64,000 bases of DNA, taken from the NCBI RefSeq assembly GCF_030066895.1, contig NZ_JASJAV010000030.1, positions 124,001-188,000 of the forward strand, written 5' to 3'. This DNA comes from Breoghania sp. (GTDB taxonomy: Bacteria > Pseudomonadota > Alphaproteobacteria > Rhizobiales > Stappiaceae). Within the stretch, counting starts at the first letter, position 1; the number at the start of each line of letters is the position of its first letter. The notes beneath the pieces are model-generated. The model searched no databases and was not told the DNA's origin. It saw only the letters and a list, made by a program, of their open reading frames with translations. Below, piece by piece: positions 53,101-62,938 of the stretch. A program made the translations under genes and the position numbers.

Positions 53101-54402
53101 TCAAGCCTCCGTCAGCTTCAACGGCAACGACCACAGGCCGCGCTGATCGGAGCGATCCGTCCACCATTCGGCCTCACCCGCCAGTTCGATCTTGCCGAAC
53201 CGGTCCATGAGCGCGTTGAAGGCCACTTCCGTGGTCATGCGGGCCAGCGCCTTGCCGATGCAGATATGAACCCCGCCGCCGAATGCCGAATGATGGTTCG
53301 GCTTGCGGGTAATGTCGAAAGTGTCGGGATCATCGAAGCGGGCCGGATCGCGGTTGATCGAGCCGACGAGACCAATGGCAAGGGCGCCGGCCGGGATCAG
53401 AACGTCGCCGCACTGATAGTCCTCGACGCCCGCGCGCGGGATGATGGAGCTGCCGGGCTCGAAGCGCAGCATCTCCTCGATCGCCCGTGGCATCAGGCTA
53501 CGATCGGCGCGCAGACGCTCGAACTGGTCGGGATGCTTCAGCAGGCTCAACAGGCCATTGCCGAGAAGCGTGAGCGAGGTCTTGCTGCCCGCGATGAGCA
53601 TCACGACGTTGTTGAGGGTCTCTTCCTCATCCATCGTGCCGTCTTCTTCCGCCGCCAGCGCCAGACTGATCATGCCGTCGCCGGGATTGGCACGCAGATT
53701 GCCGAGATGCTCGCGGACGAACTGCTTGAATTCCTGGTTCGACTGCTTGGCGTTGCGCTTCTGCTCGGGCGTCATGACAATGTTGCCAAGCCAGCTCAGG
53801 TCGGCGATCCATTTGCCGATCTTCGCTCTCATCTCCTCCGGGATCTCGAAGAGTTTCAGCGAAATCCGGTTCGGCAGCGGATTGCCGAAGGCAGCCATGT
53901 ATTCGAACGGAGTTCCGACCGGCAGGGTATCGAGCAGCTTGCGGCACTCGTCCTCGATCATCGGCAGATAGCGCATCATGTCGCGCGGACGGAAGGCGCG
54001 GTCGAAGACCCCGCGCATGCGGCGATGATCCGGCAGATTGGCGTTGATCATCTGCGGCTGGAAATCGATGAAAAGCTCGTAGGTTTCCGGGTCGTTCGCC
54101 TGGTTTTCCGCGCTGCTCCAGCCGCTCGCCCAATAGGTTGTATCGCGGCCCATGGCGTGCGTCTTGGCCATCTGACCGAATTCCTTGTGCCCCAGGACGA
54201 AATAGACCCCGGAGACGGGATCTAAGTGCACGGGCGCAAGCTCGCGGATCCGTTTCAACTCCGGGTAGGGGTTCTTCAGGAACTCGGGATCGGACAGCGT
54301 CGTCCACCAGTCGATATCGAAAGACGGTGGAACGGAGGCCGGCGCTCCCGCCGGTGCTGCAAACTCACGGGTATCGGCATTTCCCATCTGGGCGTCAGAC
54401 AT
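53101..54402 (-). CDS. Cytochrome P450 D, Lys in the I-helix acid position
   Basis: 433 residues, first of the tandem P450 array, 90 nt upstream of P450 C. ExxR in EEMLRFEP, heme loop FGGGVHICIGKALAR. The I-helix reads IAGSKTSLT: Lys replaces the usual Glu/Asp while Thr is kept. Such changes are known in P450s with atypical reactions, so activity should not be assumed to be simple hydroxylation. The first ~27 residues are an extra Ala/Pro-rich tail. Confidence 0.92.
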   Translation of the reverse strand: MSDAQMGNADTREFAAPAGAPASVPPSFDIDWWTTLSDPEFLKNPYPELKRIRELAPVHLDPVSGVYFVLGHKEFGQMAKTHAMGRDTTYWASGWSSAENQANDPETYELFIDFQPQMINANLPDHRRMRGVFDRAFRPRDMMRYLPMIEDECRKLLDTLPVGTPFEYMAAFGNPLPNRISLKLFEIPEEMRAKIGKWIADLSWLGNIVMTPEQKRNAKQSNQEFKQFVREHLGNLRANPGDGMISLALAAEEDGTMDEEETLNNVVMLIAGSKTSLTLLGNGLLSLLKHPDQFERLRADRSLMPRAIEEMLRFEPGSSIIPRAGVEDYQCGDVLIPAGALAIGLVGSINRDPARFDDPDTFDITRKPNHHSAFGGGVHICIGKALARMTTEVAFNALMDRFGKIELAGEAEWWTDRSDQRGLWSLPLKLTEA

Positions 54403-54510
54403 ACATTGGCTCCGGGCCAGAATGAATTAAACAACACAAGCCGCAACAAACGTTGCAGGGGGGGGGTGCACTAAGCAATACCAACACGTGCAGAGCCCAA
54501 TAGTGCCCAT

Positions 54511-54553
54511 ACGTTACGAGATGTGCAATATCGGCATATATCCGCCGTAACGT
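54511..54553. promoter_or_regulatory. Inverted repeat upstream of the P450 array, possible control site
   Basis: ACGTTACG at 54511–54518 and its exact complement CGTAACGT at 54546–54553 are separated by 27 nt, in the 171-bp spacer before P450 D. A second short dyad (GCAAC...GTTGC, about 54443–54456) and a run of nine G (54458–54466) are nearby. These may be operator or terminator elements; there is no direct evidence. Confidence 0.3.
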
Positions 54554-54573
54554 GATCCACGGGTTTTCGCGCG

Positions 54574-55392
54574 TCAGCTCACGCGGCGATGCGCGTAGAT
54601 GTGGAAGACCAGCGCCCCGCCTTGCGCCATCGGATGATCTCCGATCACGGTCTCGTAGCCGCGTGCCTCAAGCTCAGCGCGGATGGTCCTCAGTTCCTCT
54701 TCGCCGCGGTGAACCTCGACCAGAAGCTGTCGGATCTTCGGCCAGAGATCTTCGCCGATGCCGTCCAGCACCGGGCGCTCCTGACCCTCGGTATCGATTT
54801 TCAGGAGATCGATCGCCTCGATACCGAAGCGGGCAGCTACATTGTCGAGCGTATCGACATCGACGGTCACGGTTTCGCTCTGAAACAGCTGATCGATGAA
54901 GGCCTCGTCGTCGAGCCGGTCATGGGCGCCGGTGCTATCGATGATCGCACGGATATCCTCGCTGGCGCCTTGGCCGGAGAGAAGACTGCGCAGGCCATCG
55001 GCGAGGCTCTTGCCGACCGCCGTATCGCCGGTCGAAAGCGCGGACAAGGCCGGGTAATGGTCGAACTCCGCCTGTCCGGGGGCGGAGCCCATGGCCAAAC
55101 GGCAGGCTTCCACCGTGCCGCCCATGTCCTGGGTGTTGTTGCTCAACGCCTCGAAGGCGGCGGGCATCGGCTCGAAGGCATAGATCCGCGCATCCGGGCA
55201 GAGATCGCGCAACCTCAGGCAAAACAGGCCGATATTGGCGCCGACATCGAAATAGACTCCGTCCTCGGGCAGATCGAGCCCGTGCTGGGTGAGATCGTCG
55301 GACACGATCTCGTGCCAGCCGAAACCGACCTCGTAGGCGTTTACGCAATGGATCTGCCGCCCGTCGGGAAGCATTGTCGTCGCACCACTCAT
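54574..55392 (-). CDS. FkbM-family SAM-dependent methyltransferase
   Basis: 272 residues from ATG 55392. The frame is open to a TTG at 55506, but the ATG has a purine-rich GGGAGAGGGA upstream. SAM-binding loop VYFDVGANIGLF, followed by YAFEPMP, and the late motif IDLLKIDTEGQE are typical of FkbM O-methyltransferases. Members in pederin and related clusters O-methylate the polyketide. It lies at the edge of the cluster in the same direction as the P450 array, so late tailoring is likely. An O-methyl group could also be the precursor of a methylenedioxy bridge made by a P450, which is speculation. Confidence 0.85.
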   Translation of the reverse strand: MSGATTMLPDGRQIHCVNAYEVGFGWHEIVSDDLTQHGLDLPEDGVYFDVGANIGLFCLRLRDLCPDARIYAFEPMPAAFEALSNNTQDMGGTVEACRLAMGSAPGQAEFDHYPALSALSTGDTAVGKSLADGLRSLLSGQGASEDIRAIIDSTGAHDRLDDEAFIDQLFQSETVTVDVDTLDNVAARFGIEAIDLLKIDTEGQERPVLDGIGEDLWPKIRQLLVEVHRGEEELRTIRAELEARGYETVIGDHPMAQGGALVFHIYAHRRVS

Positions 55393-55749
55393 GGCCGTAT
55401 GTCCCTCTCCCTGAAACCGATCCGGCGTTCCCTTTCCCTCCACCGGCAATTCGGTGGCACAGACGTCCGGCGGCAAAGCTAAAGCGCTATCTGAACGGGT
55501 CTCCAATTCCAGACTATTATTCCCAGAAAACGCCTCTCTCTGCCATCCCCCTTCGGCAGATAGCGGTGGACGTCGGACTTGTCCCCGCCATTCCGGCCTG
55601 TTCTTTCAAGGACTTGGACATTGGAACTGAAAGCGCATCGGATACGACCGGGCGCAGTGGCAACGGATGCATGAGCAGATCGGGAAATAGCCGTGCAATT
55701 AGATCATTTCTGGCTTCAAATACCTAAAAGCGGATCATATGATCGGAAC
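55393..55749. promoter_or_regulatory. Divergent spacer between methyltransferase and Lrp genes (357 bp)
   Basis: No convincing gene. It separates the polyketide locus from the right-flank genes and should hold the FkbM promoter and the lrp promoter. The only clear element is the 12-bp palindrome at 55733–55744. Confidence 0.5.
55733..55744. promoter_or_regulatory. Perfect 12-bp palindrome before the Lrp gene, putative autoregulatory site
   Basis: GATCATATGATC, ending 5 nt before the ATG at 55750. It shares the core TCATATGA with the palindrome at 57906–57917 upstream of ridA. Two such sites near an Lrp gene and an amino-acid catabolic operon suggest an Lrp-family operator. Confidence 0.45.
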
Positions 55750-56211
55750 ATGGTTTACAAGATCGACCAAATAGACCGCCGGATCCTTGCAGAACTGCAA
55801 AAGGATTCCGCGCGCTCCCAACGCGAACTGGCGGATGCGGTCGGCCTGTCGCAAAACGCGCTCTGGCGGCGGCTGAAGGCGCTGGAAGCGGAGAAGATCA
55901 TCGAGGGCTACGGCGCGCGCGTCCGGCCAGACGCCATCGGCCGGGAACTTCTGGTCTTCGTCATGGTGCGCACCCGCAGCCATTCCTCGGAATGGCTGAA
56001 GTCCTTCCGCACCCATATCGAGGCGATCCCGGAAATCGTCGGCTTCTACCGCATCAACGGCGATTACGACTATCTCCTGAAGACCGCGACCTGCGACATG
56101 CGCAGTTACGATCGGGTCTACCAGCAGATCATCGAGAAGATGGAGCTGGAGGCCGTGACCTCCTACTTCACGATGGAGGCGATCTTCGACGACCGCCCCC
56201 CTCATGTTTGA
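55750..56211 (+). CDS. Lrp/AsnC-family transcriptional regulator
   Basis: 153 residues. Starts MVYKIDQIDRRILAELQKD, the usual N-terminus, with the helix-turn-helix SQRELADAVGLSQNALWRRLKALE, and a C-terminal RAM ligand/oligomerisation domain (VGFYRINGDYDYLLK). An upstream GTG start at 55693 is unlikely because family members begin at this Met. It faces the cysteine desulfhydrase gene end to end (9-nt gap). By analogy with the cysteine-responsive DecR it may control the ridA–desulfhydrase operon; the shared palindromes support this. Confidence 0.9.
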   Translation: MVYKIDQIDRRILAELQKDSARSQRELADAVGLSQNALWRRLKALEAEKIIEGYGARVRPDAIGRELLVFVMVRTRSHSSEWLKSFRTHIEAIPEIVGFYRINGDYDYLLKTATCDMRSYDRVYQQIIEKMELEAVTSYFTMEAIFDDRPPHV

Positions 56212-56220
56212 ACCTCGAGA

Positions 56221-57405
56221 TCAGGACCGGAAGCCCGGCCCGCCGAGCGGGGCGGCGAACTTGCCGGTATCGAGGAAGGTTTCCAGCGCATCGACATAAG
56301 GGGCGATCTCGAAGCCATTCACCTTCAGCCAGGCCGCGTCGTGATAGGTATCAACGTAGCGTGCGCCGCTGTCGCAGATCAGCGTGACGAGCGGCCCTTC
56401 CCGGCCTGCCTCCTTCATCTGCGCCGCGATCCAACACAGCGCCATGAAGTTCGTGCCCGTCGACCCGCCGACCAGGAACAGTCGCTTCGAGAGCACGGTC
56501 ATGGCCGCGATGGAGGCGACATCGGGCAGGCTCACCATGTGATCGATGACCTCCGACACAAAGGACGGCTCGACGCGCGGACGGCCGATCCCCTCGATGC
56601 GCGAGTTGCCGGTGCCCACGATGGTGCGGTCGCCGAACTTGTAGGCATCGAAGAAGACGGAATTCTCCACGTCCGCCACGCAGAGGCGGGTCGTGTAATT
56701 GCAGTAGCGGATGTGACGGCCGATCGTGGCCGAGGTGCCGCCCGTGCCCACACTCATGACCACCCATTCCGGCACAGGCTCCGGCTCGCACTGCATCTGG
56801 GCAAAGATGCTTTCGGCGGCGTTGCCGTGGCGCCAGTCCGTTGTGCGCTCGGCGAAGGTGAACTGGTCGAGATAGTGACCGTTGGTCTCTGCCGCGATCC
56901 GCCGGGCCGCACCATAGACCTCGCAGGCGCCTTCGACGAAATGACACTTGCCGCCAAAGCCTTCGATCGCCTCGACCTTCTGGCGCGAGGTGGACGACGT
57001 CATCACCGCGATGAAGGGCAGGTTCAGGAGCCGGGCGAAATAGGCCTCGGAAACGACGGTGGAGCCGGAAGAGGCCTCGACCAGCGTCGTGTTCTCGCGG
57101 ATCAGCCCGTTGTACAGGCCGTAGAGGACCAGCGAACGCGCAAGGCGATGCTTCAGGCTGCCGGTTGGGTGAGTGCTTTCGTTCTTGAAGTAGACCGAAA
57201 TGCCCGCCAGACCCGGAAAGATCATCTTGATCAGGTGGGTGTCGGCGGTGCGTTGCGTCTCGCCTTCCACGAGCGCGATCGCATGGCGCACCCAGTCGCA
57301 ACCGCCAAGGTCGGGAAGCGGCGGCAGAATATCGGGGGATGCGAGCGGGCGGAACATGGCGCTGGCCGCCTCGCCTTCTGCCAGAGGAGCAAGACCGTGT
57401 GCCAT
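56221..57405 (-). CDS. PLP-dependent L-cysteine desulfhydrase (Cds1-like)
   Basis: 394 residues, fold type II PLP enzyme of the cysteine-synthase superfamily. PLP Lys85 is in STHPTGSLKHRLARS, Ser/Thr loop SSGSTVVSEAYFA, phosphate loop SVGTGGTSATIG. The long N-terminal lead and the GSLKHRLARSL block resemble Cds1-type desulfhydrases, which release sulfide, ammonia and pyruvate from cysteine. It follows ridA by 3 nt; ridA would remove the 2-aminoacrylate that this enzyme forms. A synthase role is the alternative. Confidence 0.82.
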   Translation of the reverse strand: MAHGLAPLAEGEAASAMFRPLASPDILPPLPDLGGCDWVRHAIALVEGETQRTADTHLIKMIFPGLAGISVYFKNESTHPTGSLKHRLARSLVLYGLYNGLIRENTTLVEASSGSTVVSEAYFARLLNLPFIAVMTSSTSRQKVEAIEGFGGKCHFVEGACEVYGAARRIAAETNGHYLDQFTFAERTTDWRHGNAAESIFAQMQCEPEPVPEWVVMSVGTGGTSATIGRHIRYCNYTTRLCVADVENSVFFDAYKFGDRTIVGTGNSRIEGIGRPRVEPSFVSEVIDHMVSLPDVASIAAMTVLSKRLFLVGGSTGTNFMALCWIAAQMKEAGREGPLVTLICDSGARYVDTYHDAAWLKVNGFEIAPYVDALETFLDTGKFAAPLGGPGFRS

Positions 57406-57408
57406 GAT

Positions 57409-57783
57409 TCAGACCTCGAACACCGCTTCGATCTCCACCAGCGCGCCCTTGGGCAGCGCGGAGACCTCGTAGCAGGCGCGCGCGGGGAACGGCGCGGTGA
57501 AGAACTTCGCGTATTCCTCGTTGATAGCGCCGAAGCTGCCGAGATCGGTCAGCAGCACCGTCGTCTTGACGCATTTGGAAAGATCGGAGCCCGCGGCCTC
57601 CGCGATGGCTGCGAGGTTCTTCAGGCTCTGTCGGGCCTGCTCCACGGCGCCGCCGGGAGCAAATTCCCCGGTCGCCGGATCGATCGGCAGCTGCCCGGAG
57701 ACGAACAACAGGTCGCCAGTACGGATCGCCTGGGCATAAGGCCCGACGGCGGCGGGGGCGTCGGAGGTTTCAACTGGAAGCAT
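57409..57783 (-). CDS. ridA: RidA/YjgF-family enamine/imine deaminase
   Basis: 124 residues from ATG 57783; a longer frame to 57879 lacks the family's N-terminus. Typical blocks: APAAVGPYAQAI, FVSGQLPIDPATGE and the catalytic Arg in ARACYEVSALPKGALVEIEA. It hydrolyses 2-aminoacrylate and similar reactive enamines made by PLP enzymes, which fits the desulfhydrase directly downstream in the same operon. Confidence 0.9.
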   Translation of the reverse strand: MLPVETSDAPAAVGPYAQAIRTGDLLFVSGQLPIDPATGEFAPGGAVEQARQSLKNLAAIAEAAGSDLSKCVKTTVLLTDLGSFGAINEEYAKFFTAPFPARACYEVSALPKGALVEIEAVFEV

Positions 57784-57905
57784 GGATGGGATTTTCCGTT
57801 TTACGGCAATTGTTGTCGGCTCCGGAACGGGTCCGGCTGACGACAATATATCCCCACCGCTTCGCAAAAATTTCTTCAATTGACCCGATCAAATGCTTCA
57901 GTTTG

Positions 57906-57917
57906 GTTCATATGAAC
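57906..57917. promoter_or_regulatory. Perfect 12-bp palindrome upstream of ridA, putative Lrp-type operator
   Basis: GTTCATATGAAC, 123 bp upstream of the ridA ATG in a 217-bp A+T-rich spacer. It differs from the palindrome before the Lrp gene (55733–55744) only by a symmetric A/T swap, giving the joint pattern GWTCATATGAWC. Confidence 0.45.
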
Positions 57918-58000
57918 GTCTTACGGCACAATTCGAATTATTTTACACACGTCCGAGCCCCATGGCGCGACAAATGAGCGACGCGGACAGGGCGCAGCGT

Positions 58001-58801
58001 TCAGACGAACCGGCAATCGACGCGGCCGAAAGGACCGTAATCGGCTTCGATCTCGGTTCCCGACGGGTATTCCAGCGGCCGAATGAAGGAGCCGGACAGG
58101 ATCACCTGACCCGCCTCGATACGCGGGCCGTAGGTCGCCATGCGTCGGGCGAGCCAGACGATACCGGTCACAGGATCGTTGAGCACGCTCGCGCCGAGAC
58201 CCGTTTCCTCCACCACGCCGTCGCGCGCGACAATGGCGCCGACCCAGCGCAGATCGAAGGCATCGGGGGCATGGCGTGCCGTCCCCAGCACGATCCCCGC
58301 ATTGGCGGCGTTATCGGCGACCGTATCGAGAATGGTGTGGGTCCGGCCGCTCGCCGCATCCTGCCGCTCGACACGCGTGTCGAGGATTTCAAGCGCGGGC
58401 AGAACGTAGTCGGTCGCCGCCAGCACCGTTTCGCGCGTCACCTCCCCGTCGAGCGGCACCTTCATAACGAAGGCAATTTCCGCCTCGATGCGCGGGGCGA
58501 TGAACCGGCCCGCAGGAACGATTGTGCCGGTCGCGAATTCCATGTCGTCGTAGAGGATGCCGGAATCCGGCGTCTCGATGCCGAGTGCAGTCTGCATGGC
58601 GCGCGAGGTGAGCCCGATCTTCCAGCCGAGAATCCGGCGGCCTTGCGCAAGCTTGCGCTCAATCTGCGCGGCCTGGATGGCATAGGCGTCATCCAGCGTC
58701 ATGTCGGGATAAGCGGCGGACAGAAGTGGGATCTGGCGACGCTCGGCCTCCGCACTCAGCAGCGCTTCGGCGATGTCCGAAATCTGCGCCTCGCTCAGCA
58801 T
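58001..58801 (-). CDS. hpaH: 2-oxo-hept-4-ene-1,7-dioate hydratase (HpaH-like)
   Basis: 266 residues. The start at 58801 overlaps the previous gene's stop (ATGCTGA), so the much longer frame reading through that gene is not used. Blocks WKIGLTSRAMQ, PDSGILYDDM, RIEAEIAFV and DTVADNAANAG match HpaH/MhpD-type hydratases, which add water to the dienoate in the homoprotocatechuate meta-cleavage route. The genes just upstream (FAH-family enzyme, aldehyde dehydrogenase remnant, hpaR) fit the same pathway. Confidence 0.85.
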   Translation of the reverse strand: MLSEAQISDIAEALLSAEAERRQIPLLSAAYPDMTLDDAYAIQAAQIERKLAQGRRILGWKIGLTSRAMQTALGIETPDSGILYDDMEFATGTIVPAGRFIAPRIEAEIAFVMKVPLDGEVTRETVLAATDYVLPALEILDTRVERQDAASGRTHTILDTVADNAANAGIVLGTARHAPDAFDLRWVGAIVARDGVVEETGLGASVLNDPVTGIVWLARRMATYGPRIEAGQVILSGSFIRPLEYPSGTEIEADYGPFGRVDCRFV

Positions 58802-59673
58802 TGTTCGTCCTCCACGCCGTTTTGCAGGATGCCGAGGCCCGTCGCCTCCACCTCGATCACGTCGCCCGGCTTCAGCCAGACGGGCGAGTCGAAGCAGGCT
58901 CCTGCCCCCGTCGGGGTGCCGCAGACGATGATGTCGCCGGGCAGAAGCGGCGTGAAGATTGAGACATAGGCAAGGATCTCGCGGAAGCCGTGGATCATGC
59001 GCGAGGTCCGATCCTGCTGTGGAACCTCGCCGTTGACGCGGGTGATCAGCTCCACATCGTCGAACTGGGATGCGTCGCGAAACGGCACCAGCCATGGCCC
59101 CATCGCGCCGGACCGCTCCCAGTTCTTGCCCTGCGTGACGTTGAATTTCGCATGCCGCACCCAGTCGCGGATGGTACCCCCATTGCAAAGGGTCAGCGCC
59201 GCGATGTGCTCGTAGGCGGCTTCGCGCGCAATCCGCCGCCCGGCCTTGCCGATGACGACCGCGATCTCTCCCTCGTAATCGAGCTGTTCGGATTCCGGCG
59301 GGCGGACGAGGTTCTGCCCGTGCCCGACGAACGAACCCGGAAACCGGACGAAAAGCGAGGGATTGGCGGGGGCCGCCTGCCCGTCCCTGTACTCGGCGTT
59401 ACGGTCGGGATAGTTGACGCCGACACAGATGATCTTTTGCGGATCGGCGAGCGGAATAAGGAACTCGACCTCCTCCAGAGGCCATGTCGGTGCCCGTCCC
59501 TTTGCGGCGGCGATCACCTCTTCCAGTGCGCCTGCCTCGATCACCTGTTTCAGGCCGAGGAAGCGAGAGCCGAATTCGGGCATCAGATCGACAAGGCCCT
59601 CGTCGGTGACGAGGCCATAGCGACCCTCACCGGCGGCACGGAAGGCCGTGATGCGGGGAATGTCGTCGGTCAT
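58795..59673 (-). CDS. Fumarylacetoacetate-hydrolase-family protein (HpaG-type decarboxylase/isomerase)
   Basis: 292 residues. FAH fold with the metal-site motifs YEGEIAVVIG and GDIIVCGTPTGAG and the entry motif ICVGVNYPDRNAEY. In hpa clusters this family decarboxylates and isomerises the 5-oxopent-3-ene-1,2,5-tricarboxylate intermediate. It is translationally coupled to hpaH and downstream of the broken hpaE, which suggests this role, though many FAH proteins have other substrates. Confidence 0.8.
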   Translation of the reverse strand: MTDDIPRITAFRAAGEGRYGLVTDEGLVDLMPEFGSRFLGLKQVIEAGALEEVIAAAKGRAPTWPLEEVEFLIPLADPQKIICVGVNYPDRNAEYRDGQAAPANPSLFVRFPGSFVGHGQNLVRPPESEQLDYEGEIAVVIGKAGRRIAREAAYEHIAALTLCNGGTIRDWVRHAKFNVTQGKNWERSGAMGPWLVPFRDASQFDDVELITRVNGEVPQQDRTSRMIHGFREILAYVSIFTPLLPGDIIVCGTPTGAGACFDSPVWLKPGDVIEVEATGLGILQNGVEDEQC

Positions 59674-59789
59674 CAGGCGTTCCTCCCTCGGTCCGGACTT
59701 GGCCAGTGATGTTTTTCACTACCTCATTCCGAACCGAGCACGCGCCGCGGCGCGTATCGATAGGTTCGGAGCATTCGCGTCATATTCGA

Positions 59790-59893
59790 TGTCATTCCCG
59801 CGAAGGCGGGAATCCAGCATTCCAGAGGCGGCGCGGTCTGGCCTGACAACCCGATCCGGTGGTTACTGGATCCCCACCTTCGCGGGGATGACA
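59790..59893. repeat. 104-bp palindromic intergenic repeat (copy 2)
   Basis: Arms 59790–59817 and 59866–59893 pair as TGTCATTCCCGCGAAGGCGG with CACCTTCGCGGGGATGACA. Same family and length as 50401–50505, with a different loop. It occupies most of the 256-bp spacer between the hpaE remnant and the FAH gene; nothing else is seen there. Confidence 0.82.
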
Positions 59894-59929
59894 ATTCAAG
59901 CAACCGCAGAGAGATCGCACGCCTCCCTC

Positions 59930-61397
<1,468 letters not shown>

Positions 61398-61546
61398 CGC
61401 CTCTCCTCCCTAAAGATGCAATGGTGCCGCTAAGAGCTATGATAACGTTAGGTGAGGGACCTAGCCCGAGATCCCGATGTTCCACCAATCGCAATCTGGT
61501 GGCATCGGGAGGCCCGGCTCCCCGCTGCTATTATTTTCTTTGTTAA

Positions 61547-61566
61547 TAACTTGGGCAGATAAGTTA
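61547..61566. promoter_or_regulatory. Inverted repeat before hpaR, putative operator
   Basis: TAACTT (61547–61552) and AAGTTA (61561–61566) around an 8-nt spacer, within A+T-rich DNA of the divergent hpaR/hpaE promoter region. MarR-family repressors such as HpaR bind dyads of this size between divergent genes. No binding data. Confidence 0.4.
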
Positions 61567-61620
61567 ATCGATTTGATATCGCCTCTTGAGGATTTTTCCA
61601 TTTCGAGGGATTGCTTTGCA

Positions 61621-62067
61621 ATGTCGCAGACACCGCCTCTTCGCAAGACCGCCCGTTCTCTCCCCATTGCGCTGCTGCACGCCCGCGAGACCGTGATGGG
61701 GCCGATCCGCGAAATGCTGGCCAAAAGCGGAATCAGCGAGCAGAAGTGGCGGGTGTTGCGAGTTCTCGACGAGATGGGCCCGGTGGAGCAGACCGCGATT
61801 GCTGAGGCCGCCTGCCTGCTTTTGCCGAGCCTGACGCGCATTCTGTCATCGATGGAGGGCGACGGCTATCTGTTGCGCCGCCCGGATGCCCATGACCGCC
61901 GCAAGTCCATCGTCGAGCTGACCGACGGTGGACGCGAGCTGATCGCCCGCCATGCGGAGGAAAGCCACGAGATCATGTCACGGCTGGAACGCCGCTTCGG
62001 ACAGGAAAACGTGGCGCAGCTTCTCGATCTACTGGACGATCTGCGGGCCGTGGAAGGCGAGCGGTAG
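61621..62067 (+). CDS. hpaR: MarR-family repressor, HpaR-type
   Basis: 148 residues from ATG 61621; the frame is open further upstream, but the family begins at MSQTPPLRKTARSLPIALLHARETVM. Winged-helix region ISEQKWRVLRVLDEMGPVEQ...LLLPSLTRILSSMEGDGYLLRR and DRRKSIVELTDGG are typical of HpaR, the 4-hydroxyphenylacetate/homoprotocatechuate-responsive repressor. Divergent from hpaE, with a dyad between them. It may now control only the FAH-family pair because hpaE is broken. Confidence 0.85.
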   Translation: MSQTPPLRKTARSLPIALLHARETVMGPIREMLAKSGISEQKWRVLRVLDEMGPVEQTAIAEAACLLLPSLTRILSSMEGDGYLLRRPDAHDRRKSIVELTDGGRELIARHAEESHEIMSRLERRFGQENVAQLLDLLDDLRAVEGER

Positions 62068-62091
62068 CGGGGCGGACTTTTCCCCCTCTCT

Positions 62092-62184
62092 CCGTCATCA
62101 TCCCCGGCAAAGTCCGGGGGATCCAGCACTCTCCGTATACGCCGCCACCTGCTGGATTGTCCGGACTGCGCCGGACAATGACGG
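62092..62184. repeat. Inverted repeat downstream of hpaR
   Basis: Arms about 62092–62128 and 62150–62184 pair through CCGTCAT...GATCCAGCA and TGCTGGATTGTCCGG...AATGACGG. It lies 25 bp after the hpaR stop and before the 3' end of the converging amidotransferase gene, so it may end transcription from both. A different sub-type of the palindromes at 50401 and 59790. Confidence 0.65.
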
Positions 62185-62233
62185 TGGAAAAAACTGAGCA
62201 GCGCGCAAAATGCACTCCCCCTTCCCCATCCCC

Positions 62234-62938
62234 TCAAAACCGGAAGGACGGGTCCTTCAGGAACGAGCGCATGAGATCGGCGACATAGGGGCGATCGAGC
62301 AGCGTTTCGCGGATGCGGTCGCGGGTATCGTGTTCAGCATTTCCTCCGGCAGGAGATTGCTGCGTACCTTGAACAGGCGCTCCATGAAATCGGAATCGAA
62401 TTCCGGGTGCGGCTGGAAGATCAGCACCTTGCCCGGTTCGTAGAGCCCCGCAACGGCGCAGTTTTCGCTGGTGACGATCACCTCCACACCCTCCGGCGGG
62501 CGGGTGACCTGGTCGTGGTGCAGGGCATTGACCGTGAAAATGTGCTCGTACGGACCGCGATAGGTCTGCGGCCCGGCGATCCAGCCGATATCGGCGGGCT
62601 TCACCTCGCCGCCCAGCGCGCGGGCAACGATCTGGTGGCCGAAGCAGATGCCGACGACGGGGCGCGCCGCAGCACGGGCAGCACGGATAAAATCCTCCAG
62701 CGGATCGCGCCAGGGATGATCCTCGTAGGCGCCGTGGCGCGAACCGGTGATCAACCAGCCATCATCGGCCGCCTCCACGCTGTCCGGCAGTTCGCCCGCC
62801 TCCACGTCGAAGCTCAGATAGGAAAATTCGTTCTCACCCAGAAGCGCGCGGAAACACCGGTCGAAATCCCCCTTGTCACGCGCCATCTCTTCCGGCGCAT
62901 GGTCGGGCAGAAGGATGCCAATAGTCCTTTTTCGTCAC
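62234..62938 (-). pseudogene. Class I glutamine amidotransferase (GMP-synthase-like), two frameshifts
   Basis: The central frame (62886 down to ~62340) has the class I GATase motifs: Cys in VGICFGHQIVA, HHDQV, and the His/Glu pair in FQPHPEFD. The expected start, GTG at 62938 (VTK...), is in another frame: a run of five A (62928–62932 as T on the plus strand) has one base too many before RTIGILLPDHAPEEMARDKGD. Near 62338 one base too few separates LLPEE from ENAEHDTRDRIRETLLDRP, which runs to a stop at 62234. Without the corrections, a 209-residue protein with altered ends would be made from 62886. Decay or homopolymer read errors. Confidence 0.75.

Noticed and set aside
51838..54225. Plus-strand open frame of ~795 codons
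   Set aside because: It is fully antisense to P450 C and P450 D, which have heme and ExxR motifs. No domain is seen in the plus-strand product.
58001..59188. HpaH as a 395-residue fusion
   Set aside because: The N-terminal part is the FAH gene read in another frame. The ATG at 58801 gives the family's usual start.
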